A DNA stretch of 10,354 nucleotides from Planctomycetia bacterium. GTDB taxonomy: Bacteria > Planctomycetota > UBA1135 > GCA-002686595. Positions within the stretch are counted from its first letter, which is position 1. Every line of letters begins with the position of its first letter. The notes under the pieces were generated by a model, which was given only the letters and a program-made list of their open reading frames with translations, was not told the origin of the DNA and searched no databases. Both the position numbers and the translations under genes were made by a program. The stretch is from contig SXKQ01000083.1 in NCBI GenBank assembly GCA_005778045.1, forward strand, positions 1 to 10,354, given 5' to 3'. Below are positions 1 to 7,102 of the stretch, piece by piece.

Positions 1-1
1 C

Positions 2-831
<830 letters not shown>

Positions 832-835
<4 letters not shown>

Positions 836-2487
836 GTGTCGCTTGGCTCGCCTGCGCCGTACTCGGGCTCTCCGGCGCACAGGACTCGAAGCCGCGCGCG
901 CGGCTCCTTGTGGCGATCTCCGTCGACCAGCTCGTCCCCGAGACGCTCGACCGGCTCGCGCCCTGGCTCTCCGGCGGACTCGGACGCTTCGTGCGCGAGG
1001 GGCGCATGTTTCCGCGCGCGGCGCTGCTCCACGGCGACACCGAGACGGGACCGGGGCATGCCGCGTATGGCACGGGGCGCCTGCCGCGCAACAACGGCGT
1101 GATCTCGAATGACTGGCTGGCGCGCGAGTCGCGCGACTCCGTGTACTGCTTCGCGGATCCGGATGCGCGCGAGGTCACGAGCGGCGGCGTGCAGGCCGAG
1201 GCCGGCACCTCGCCGCGCCAGCTGCGTTGCGACGGCATGGCGGACTACCTCGAGACGTCCGCTCCGGGCGCGCTCACGGTCGCGATCAGCTCGAAGGATC
1301 GCTCGGCGATCGGCATGAGCGGCCGGCGTGCGGACCTCGCGCTGTGGTGGGACAAGAAGCGCGGCGGCTTCCGCAGTTCGACGTGGTACGGCACCGAGCT
1401 GCCGGCGTGGGTGCGCGAGCACAACGCGAGCTGGCAGGCGCGTCTGCCGTTCGCCGAGGGCTGGGCGAGCGAGCTGCCGGCGGACTTCGCGCGCTCGGGT
1501 ACCGCACCGGACGAGCGCGACGGCGAGGTCGGTCGACCGGGGCAGCGCTCGTTCCCGCACACAGTCCCGCCGCGTGGCGCGGACCTCGACGAGAAGGCGC
1601 TCGCGACGCTCTCGAAGTGGGCTTACGAGGGACCGGCGAGCGATGTCATGGTCTGCGAGCTCGCGCGCGAAGCCGTGGTGAGGCTCGCGCTCGGCAGCGA
1701 CGAGGTGACGGATCTGCTGTGCGTGAGCCTCGCGGCCTGCGACGTCGTGGGGCACGCCTACGGACCGGGCAGCGTCGAGGTCGCTGACGTGTTGCTGCGC
1801 GCGGATCGCGAGCTCGGCGCGCTGTTCGCGCTGCTCGATGAGCGCGTGGGGAAGGGACGCTGGGTGGCGGCGCTGTCCGCGGACCACGGCGTGCTCGAGT
1901 TGCCCGAGGCACTCGTCGCGCAGGGCTATCCCGCGCGCCGCATCACCGGCCGCGAGATCGCCGACACGATCACCGAAGCCCGCAACGCGGTCCACGCGCG
2001 TTACGGCGCCGATTTTTTCCTGTCGGGCAACTATCGCGGCGTGCGTCTCGACGCGCGCGCGCTCGCGGAACGCGGAGTCGAGGCGTCCGCGGTGCGCGAG
2101 GCCTACGCGAGCGAGCTGCGCAAGTTCGGCGCGAGCTGGATGGAGCACGCACTGACGTGGGACGAGCTGCGCGCGATCGCGCGCGAGGGTGCGAAGGCGT
2201 CGAGCGGTCTCGTGGCGATGGAAGCCAACTCGTTCGACGAGGAGCGCACGAGCGACGTCGTCACGCTCCAGAAGACCTACACCTTGCCGGGCGTCGTGGT
2301 CGGCACGAGCCATGGCACGCCGCACGAGTACGACCGACGCATTCCGCTCGCGTTCCTCGGCCCCGGCGTCGCGCCCGGCCGCGACTATCGCGACGCGTCC
2401 TCGATCGACGCATTGCCGACGCTCTTCACTCTCGCTGGACTGTCGGTTCCCGAAGGGCTCGACGGCCGCGCGTTGCCGGTGCGCTAG
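832..2487 (+). CDS. PafA-like secreted alkaline phosphatase (nucleotide pyrophosphatase/phosphodiesterase superfamily)
   Basis: A 551-residue metal-dependent phosphatase, close to the roughly 546 residues of PafA. Against remembered PafA active-site numbering, every key residue has a counterpart: nucleophile T72 in ETGPGH (PafA T79), N93 (N100), K155 and R157 in SSKDR (K162, R164), and two-zinc ligands D32 in VDQ, D304 and H308 in CDVVGH, D351 and H352 in SADHG, and H494 in GTSHG. The Asn/Lys/Arg set is what marks phosphate monoesterases rather than diesterases in this superfamily. The N-terminus is hydrophobic with a likely signal peptide cut after A16 (LSGA-QD), though it lacks the usual basic residues, so export is probable rather than proven. 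Start GTG at 832 overlaps the upstream stop as GTGA, and GGGA lies 7 nt before it. No in-frame start lies in the stretch just upstream. Phosphomonoester hydrolysis is well supported; the true substrate is not visible. Confidence 0.92.
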
Positions 2488-4418
2488 CCGTCCGAAGGAG
2501 CGCGACGCGGCGCGGGCGCGGCGGTGCCGCGGAAGAGCTGCTCGAGCGCGCGCAGCACGGGTTCGAGCTGCGGGTCGGGGCCGGGTGCGGTGGAGGGAGC
2601 CTCCGCAGGAGTGGCCGGCGGTGTCGCCTTCTGTCCGAAGCGCCGCGGCTCGCGTTCGAGGCGCTCGACAGCAAGCAGTGCAGCCTGCGCGTCGACGTAG
2701 CTGGATTCGCGCGCGAGCACCAACTCAAGCTCGGCGCGCGCGGCGGGCGCTTCGCACAGGTCGAGCAGGCCGCGCGCGCGCTCGACGCGCGCCGCGAGGG
2801 CGAGTTCGATGTCGCCCGTGAGGTCGATGCAGGCGCTGAGGCGCGAGGCGGAGCCGCGCAGCGCGCTCTCGGCGCGCAGCAGGTCGTCGCGGTCGAGCGC
2901 CGCGAGCGCGAGCCGACGCTCGATGCGCGCCGCGTCGTAGAGCGGGCGTGCGTCGGTGGGACGCTCGAGGATGCGCAGGCCGTGCAGCGTGAGCGCCTCT
3001 TCGTAGCGCCCGAGACCGGCGAGTACGGCGGCGCGGTAGAGCAGCGCGGAGTCACGCTCGAGCGCCGTGAATAGGGGCTCGAGCACCGCGAGTACCTCGC
3101 GCTCGCCTTCGCCCTGCGCACGCGCGAGCGTGGCCGCCAGCTCGAGCGCCTCTGCGCGAATCTCCGGCAGCCCGTCGAGCGCGGAGGTGCGCAGCACGTC
3201 GAGAATGCGCTGGCTCGCCTCGAGCTGCTTCCTGCGGTCCTTCCTTGCCTGCCCCTCGGTCCACAGCTGTCGCGCATCCGCGATCGCGCGCTGGGCCACG
3301 GCCACGGTACGCTCGCGTCGTTCGCGGTCGCGCGCAGCCTCGGCCTGCGCCTGGCGCGAAGCCGCGTCCACCGCCTGCTGCTCGGCGACGCTTACGTCGA
3401 CCTTGCTGTCGTTCCACTGCCGCCACACCCAGCGGAACGCGCCGCCGAGCGCGAACGTGATCGCGAGCGCGCCTGTGGCGAGTCCGGTCTGCAGCGGATG
3501 GCGCCGGCACCAGCGCACGGCGGGATCGAAGAAGCGCGGCGTGCGCGCGGTGACGTGCCGGCCGTCGCGCACGGCCACGAGGTCGTCGCGCAGGTCCGCG
3601 GCGGTTGCGTAGCGACTCACCGGGTCCTTTTCGAGGCAGCGGTGCAGCACCGCCTCGAGGTCGCGCGGTACGCCGGGGCGCAGCTTGCGCAGGCGCGCGG
3701 GCTCGCGCTGCAGGATCGAGTGCAGGATCGCCGACGGCGTTGCGCCCGTGAACGGTGGTGCATCGCAGAGCAGCTCGTACAGCGTGACGCCCAGCCCCCA
3801 GATGTCCGTGCGCGCGTCGATGCGCCCGAACTCGCCTGAGATCTGCTCGGGTGCCATGTAGAGCGGCGTTCCAACGAGGTCGCCCGACTCGGTGACGCTG
3901 CCATCCTCGGAGTCGGTGTGGCGCGCGAGGCCGAAGTCCGTGAGCAGCACGCGCTCGCCGTCGCGCAGGAGATTCCCGGGCTTCACATCGCGGTGCAGTA
4001 CGCCGCGCCCGTGCGCGTGCGCGAGCGCGCCGGCGACGTCGATGCCGATGGCGATCACGTCCTCGACGGGCAGCGGGCCGGCCTTGAGCACGCGATCGAG
4101 CGACGGCCCTTCCGCGAACTTCATTGCGAAGTAGTGGTAGCCGCGTCGCGAACCGACCTCGTACACGGCGACCACGTTGGGGTGCGCGAGGCGACCCATG
4201 GACTGTGCCTCGCGAAGAAAGCGCTTGACCGTGCGCTCGCGCAGCGCGAGTTGCGGTGGCAGCACCTTGAGCGCCACGCGCCGCCCGAGCCCGCGCTGCT
4301 CGGCCTCGAACACCATGCCCATCGCGCCCTGCCCGACCTGGCGCAGCACGGTGTAGCCCTCGAGGTCGCGGTCGAGGGCCGCGGCAGTGACCTCGAGCGC
4401 GGTGCGCGAGTCGGTCAA
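2484..4418 (-). CDS. Transmembrane Ser/Thr protein kinase with C-terminal coiled coil and TPR-like region
   Basis: A 644-residue Hanks-type kinase with a complete catalytic core: glycine loop VGQGAMGMV (28-36), VALK lysine K51, alpha-C glutamate in REAQ (E70), catalytic loop HRDVKPGN (142-149, D144), DFG (161-163), GTPLYMAPEQ (183-192) and DIWGLG (205-210). A Ser/Thr-rich activation segment (168-184) could be autophosphorylated. After the kinase domain (about 22-285) come one membrane segment (about 309-328), an Ala/Gln/Arg-rich likely coiled coil (about 340-400) and a helical region with TPR-like signatures (such as AAVLAGLGRYEEAL), ending in a Pro/Ala-rich tail. The kinase should face the cytoplasm and the tail the periplasm. 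The frame stays open upstream through kdsA, but the TTG at 4418 with GGAG nine bases before it is the best start. It follows kdsA by 20 nt, so it is probably the last gene of that operon. Its target is unknown. Confidence 0.92.
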   Translation of the reverse strand: MTDSRTALEVTAAALDRDLEGYTVLRQVGQGAMGMVFEAEQRGLGRRVALKVLPPQLALRERTVKRFLREAQSMGRLAHPNVVAVYEVGSRRGYHYFAMKFAEGPSLDRVLKAGPLPVEDVIAIGIDVAGALAHAHGRGVLHRDVKPGNLLRDGERVLLTDFGLARHTDSEDGSVTESGDLVGTPLYMAPEQISGEFGRIDARTDIWGLGVTLYELLCDAPPFTGATPSAILHSILQREPARLRKLRPGVPRDLEAVLHRCLEKDPVSRYATAADLRDDLVAVRDGRHVTARTPRFFDPAVRWCRRHPLQTGLATGALAITFALGGAFRWVWRQWNDSKVDVSVAEQQAVDAASRQAQAEAARDRERRERTVAVAQRAIADARQLWTEGQARKDRRKQLEASQRILDVLRTSALDGLPEIRAEALELAATLARAQGEGEREVLAVLEPLFTALERDSALLYRAAVLAGLGRYEEALTLHGLRILERPTDARPLYDAARIERRLALAALDRDDLLRAESALRGSASRLSACIDLTGDIELALAARVERARGLLDLCEAPAARAELELVLARESSYVDAQAALLAVERLEREPRRFGQKATPPATPAEAPSTAPGPDPQLEPVLRALEQLFRGTAAPAPRRAPSDG

Positions 4419-4427
4419 GTTCGGGCG

Positions 4428-4431
4428 CTCC
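4428..4431 (-). promoter_or_regulatory. Ribosome binding site fixing a TTG start for the kinase
   Basis: On the minus strand GGAG lies 9 nt before TTG at 4418-4416, between the kdsA stop and the kinase domain. No ATG or GTG in the kinase frame fits between the kdsA stop and the glycine loop, so this site decides the start. Starts further upstream would lie inside kdsA, out of frame with it. Confidence 0.6.
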
Positions 4432-4438
4432 GCGCGCG

Positions 4439-5275
4439 CTAGCGGGTGCTCACGGCGCGGTGCACGGCGAGCACCGAGTCGAGGATCGCGGGGAACTGGT
4501 GCAGGCGCAGCATGTTGGGGCCATCGGAGGGCGCCTTGTCCGGGTCGGGGTGGACCTCGAAGAAGAGCCCGTCGACGTTGCCGGTCGCGACCGCCGCGCG
4601 CGCGAGCGCGGGGACGTGCTCGCGGTTGCCGCCGGTCGAGTCGCCCTTGGCCCCCGGCTCCTGCACCGAGTGCGTCGCGTCGAACACGACGAGCGAGCCG
4701 GTGGCGCGCAGGTGCTCGAAGCCCGTCATGTCGACGACGAGGCGTCCGTAGCCAAAGCTCGTGCCGCGTTCGCACACCATCACGTTGGGATTGCCCGCCT
4801 TCGCGCACTTGGCGACGACATTCTTCATGTCCCACGGCGCGAGGAACTGGCCATTCTTGATGTTGAGCGGCTTGCCCGTGCGCGCGGCGGCGATGAGCAG
4901 GTCGGTTTGGCGGCACAGGAAGGCCGGGATCTGCAGCAGGTCGCAGACCTCCGCCGCGGGCGCGCAGTGCTCGGGCAGGTGCACATCGGTGACGACGGGC
5001 ACGTTCCAGCGGCGCTTGATCTCGGCGAGCAGCTCGAGGCCTTCGGCGATGCCCGGCCCGCGCGTGGCGGCCGCGCTCGAGCGGTTGGCTTTGTCGAAGC
5101 TCGCCTTGAAGACCAGCGGGATGCGGCGCTCGCGCGCGATGCCGACCAAGGTCTCGGCGATCTGGTGGGCGAGCTCGGGCGTCTCGAGCACGCAGGGGCC
5201 GGCGAGGAGGAACAGCTCGCCGCCGCCGAGCGCGAGCTCGCCAACTTGGACCTTGGGACGGGAGGGTGCGGTCAT
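4439..5275 (-). CDS. kdsA: 3-deoxy-8-phosphooctulonate (KDO-8-P) synthase, metal-dependent type
   Basis: A full-length 278-residue enzyme that condenses phosphoenolpyruvate with D-arabinose 5-phosphate to give KDO-8-phosphate, the first dedicated step to the KDO sugar of lipopolysaccharide. Family motifs run throughout: KASFDKANRSS (57-67), TDVH (96-99), LQIPAFLCRQTDLL (114-127), KNGQFLAPWDM (140-150), GTSFGYGRLVVDM (171-183), DATHSVQ (199-205), GGNREHV and EVHPDPDKAPSDGP. C28 in AGPC marks the metal-dependent class, as in Aquifex; the metal-independent E. coli enzyme has Asn there. H202, E240 and D251 are the expected other ligands, and the C28-H202 spacing of 174 equals that recalled for Aquifex (C11-H185). 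The ATG at 5275 overlaps the lipid-kinase stop as ATGA, and no Shine-Dalgarno is seen, so translational coupling is likely. Identification is very secure. Confidence 0.97.
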   Translation of the reverse strand: MTAPSRPKVQVGELALGGGELFLLAGPCVLETPELAHQIAETLVGIARERRIPLVFKASFDKANRSSAAATRGPGIAEGLELLAEIKRRWNVPVVTDVHLPEHCAPAAEVCDLLQIPAFLCRQTDLLIAAARTGKPLNIKNGQFLAPWDMKNVVAKCAKAGNPNVMVCERGTSFGYGRLVVDMTGFEHLRATGSLVVFDATHSVQEPGAKGDSTGGNREHVPALARAAVATGNVDGLFFEVHPDPDKAPSDGPNMLRLHQFPAILDSVLAVHRAVSTR

Positions 5276-6171
5276 CGGTGAGGAATGAGGATGCGGCGGC
5301 CGGTGGCGCTCACGGCGAGCTCGACCGGCGTGTGGCCGCCGGAGTCGCCGTCGACATGGTAGGGCACGGGGGCGCTCGACGTGACGCGCAGGTGGCGCGC
5401 GCGGCGCAATTCGCAGCTTCCGCCGGGCAGGCGGCCCAACAGCCCGCGCATTCCGGCCGCGGCGAGCCCGAGCAGGCCGCCGTCGCGGAACAGGTAGACG
5501 TCGAACTTCCCGTCGTCGAGCACGCGGGTGGGGGAGAGCCGCAGCACGCCGCCGTAGTGGATGATGTTGCTCGCCCACAGGCTCTCGACGGGGCCCTCGA
5601 CGCGCTGCCCGTCGAGCTCGACCGCGAGCTGCGGGGGCTTCCAGCGCCGCAGCGCGCTCAAGGCGGCTGGCAGGTAGGCGAGCTTGGTGATCGGCCCCCT
5701 GCGGCGGCGCTCGACCTCGTGGACCACCAGCGCGTCGAAGCCGACGCCGGTGACGAGGAACGAGAGCCGCCCGTTGACGTCGGCGACGTCGATACAGGTG
5801 CTCCGGCCTGCCTTCACTAGCTCGAGCGTGCCGGCCGGGTCGCGCGGCAACCCGAGGTCGATCGACAGCACGTTCGCCGTTCCGAGCGGCAGCAGCGCCA
5901 CGGGCAGCCCGCTTTCCCCGAGCCCCTCGAACACCTCGCGCAGCGTCCCGTCGCCCCCGACGGAGGCGACCAGATCGAGCTCCGCGCGCCGCGCGCGCAC
6001 CGTTTCCAGCGCATCGCCGCGGTGCCGCGTCAAGTGCAGCGCGCTTTCGATCCCAAGGTGCGCGAGCCCCTCATGCAGCGCACGCCCTGCCCGCTCGCCG
6101 CGACCGCGCCCCGCGACCGGGTTCGCGACCACGAGCGCGCGACGGAACGGCGAAGGGGCGCTGGATGCCAT
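5272..6171 (-). CDS. Diacylglycerol/sphingosine-type lipid kinase (DAGK catalytic domain, YegS/LCB5-like)
   Basis: A 299-residue member of the diacylglycerol kinase catalytic-domain family, which phosphorylates a lipid hydroxyl with ATP. Seen directly: the N-terminal ANPVAGRG motif (16-23), the nucleotide-binding GGDGT (71-75) followed by LREVFEGL, and PLGTANVLSIDLGLP (94-108), matching the P-x-GT-x-N signature. The second half has the usual beta-rich lobe: VTGVGFDALV, then LDDGKFDVYLF and a closing VDGD segment ending in RRILIP. Length is typical of the family. The ATG at 6171 places the first strand correctly, though the bases before it are pyrimidine-rich with no Shine-Dalgarno. It heads the operon with kdsA and the protein kinase and is divergent from the SDR gene. 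The substrate (diacylglycerol, a sphingoid base or another lipid) cannot be read from sequence. Its company with kdsA suggests an envelope-lipid role, which is inference. Confidence 0.93.
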   Translation of the reverse strand: MASSAPSPFRRALVVANPVAGRGRGERAGRALHEGLAHLGIESALHLTRHRGDALETVRARRAELDLVASVGGDGTLREVFEGLGESGLPVALLPLGTANVLSIDLGLPRDPAGTLELVKAGRSTCIDVADVNGRLSFLVTGVGFDALVVHEVERRRRGPITKLAYLPAALSALRRWKPPQLAVELDGQRVEGPVESLWASNIIHYGGVLRLSPTRVLDDGKFDVYLFRDGGLLGLAAAGMRGLLGRLPGGSCELRRARHLRVTSSAPVPYHVDGDSGGHTPVELAVSATGRRILIPHR

Positions 6172-6179
6172 GGGCGAGG

Positions 6180-6186
6180 GGAGGGA
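6180..6186 (+). promoter_or_regulatory. Ribosome binding site for the RmlD-like gene
   Basis: GGAGGGA lies about 10-12 nt before GTG at 6197, in the 25-nt gap between the divergent starts. It supports GTG 6197 over the in-frame ATG at 6170, which has no purine-rich site at a suitable distance and would overlap the lipid-kinase start on the other strand. Confidence 0.6.
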
Positions 6187-6196
6187 AGATAGCAGC

Positions 6197-7063
6197 GTGG
6201 ACCCGCGCTCTCGCCCGCTCGTCGTGCTCGGTGGCTCCGGTTTTCTCGGAGCGCAGGTGCTGCGCAGGGCCGCGGCGGCGGGATGGGAGCGGGCGGTCTC
6301 GCTCTCGCGGGCCACGGGCCTCGACCTCGCCGCGGCCGATGCGCGCGCGATCGAGAGCGCGCTGCGCAGCCACTCGGCGGGCGCGGTGCTCTTGTGCGCC
6401 GCGATGGCGAAGATCGACGAGTGCGAGCGCGAGCCGGAGCGCGCGGTCGCCACCAACGCGCGCGCGCCGCGGGAAGTCGCCCGCGCGTGCGCCGCGCTAG
6501 GCCTGCGACTGGTCCACGTCTCGACCGACCTCGCCTTCGGCGCCACACCGGCGCCTCCGGGCGGCTTCCGCGAGGACCACGAGCCGGCGCCGATCTCGAT
6601 CTACGGCCGCACCAAGGTCGCGGGCGAGCGCGCGGTGCTCGAGGCCCATCCCGCGGCGCTCGTCGCGCGCATCCCGCTGCTCTACGGCGACTCGCTCGGC
6701 CGCGGGCTCGGCGCCACCGACGGGCTGCTCGCTGCCCTCGCGCGCGGCGAGGCCCCGACGCTCTTCAGCGACGAGTGGCGCACGCCGCTCGACGTCTTCG
6801 ACGCCGCCGACGCCCTGCTCGAGCTCGCGCACGGCTCGCTCGCCGGTCTACTGCACCTCGCGGGCCCCGAGCGCATCTCGCGCGCCGAGCTCGGCCTGTG
6901 CGCCGTCCGCGCCGCAGGCTTGAGCGTCCCGCTCCGCACCGCGCCCCGCTCCTCCGCCCCGTCCAGCAACCTGCGCCCCGCCGACGTGTGCCTCGACACC
7001 ACGCTCGTCCGCTCCCACCTGCGTACCCGCCTGCGCCCCGTCCGCGAGGCGCTCGGCGGCTAG
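6197..7063 (+). CDS. RmlD-like SDR sugar-nucleotide reductase/epimerase
   Basis: A 288-residue extended short-chain dehydrogenase resembling dTDP-4-dehydrorhamnose reductase and related NAD(P)-binding sugar-nucleotide proteins. Seen: the dinucleotide-binding GGSGFLG (12-18), an RmlD-like stretch around CEREPERAVATNARAPREVA (76-95), the strand VSTDLAFG with S109-T110-D111, and the catalytic YGRTK (Y136, K140) followed by AGE. Then come ARIPLLYG and the C-terminal DEWRTPLDVFDAADALLEL, HLAGPERISRAELG region typical of this subgroup. Ser/Thr, Tyr and Lys are all present, so it should be active. It is a lone plus-strand gene, divergent from the lipid kinase. The start GTG at 6197 is chosen on its strong ribosome binding site; ATG 6170 would add nine residues. 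It may make a deoxysugar for surface polysaccharide, but no other dTDP-rhamnose genes are in view, so the exact reaction stays open. Confidence 0.88.
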   Translation: MDPRSRPLVVLGGSGFLGAQVLRRAAAAGWERAVSLSRATGLDLAAADARAIESALRSHSAGAVLLCAAMAKIDECEREPERAVATNARAPREVARACAALGLRLVHVSTDLAFGATPAPPGGFREDHEPAPISIYGRTKVAGERAVLEAHPAALVARIPLLYGDSLGRGLGATDGLLAALARGEAPTLFSDEWRTPLDVFDAADALLELAHGSLAGLLHLAGPERISRAELGLCAVRAAGLSVPLRTAPRSSAPSSNLRPADVCLDTTLVRSHLRTRLRPVREALGG

Positions 7064-7071
7064 GGCGCGCA

Positions 7072-7094
7072 GGCGGGTGCGGGCGGCACTCGCC
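7072..7094. terminator. Hairpin between convergent genes, possible bidirectional terminator
   Basis: GGCGGGTGC (7072-7080) pairs with GCACTCGCC (7086-7094): nine pairs including one G-U wobble as plus-strand RNA, with loop GGGCG. As minus-strand RNA the wobble becomes an A-C mismatch. It fills most of the 39-nt gap between the stops at 7063 and 7103. No T-run follows on either strand, so intrinsic termination is plausible but not proven; it could also act by stabilising the 3' ends. Confidence 0.45.
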
Positions 7095-7102
7095 AAGTCT
7101 CG

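Noticed and set aside
2157..3074. 305-residue plus-strand frame across the phosphatase and kinase 3' ends
   Set aside because: It spans two well-supported genes out of frame and has only compositional Arg/Ala content.
4419..4916. Upstream extension of the kinase reading frame through kdsA
   Set aside because: It overlaps confidently assigned kdsA codons in another frame; the TTG at 4418 with a ribosome binding site explains the start.
5684..6196. Upstream extension of the SDR frame into the lipid kinase region
   Set aside because: The extension is Ser/Arg/Pro-rich shadow of the opposite lipid-kinase gene. The Rossmann motif begins just after GTG 6197.
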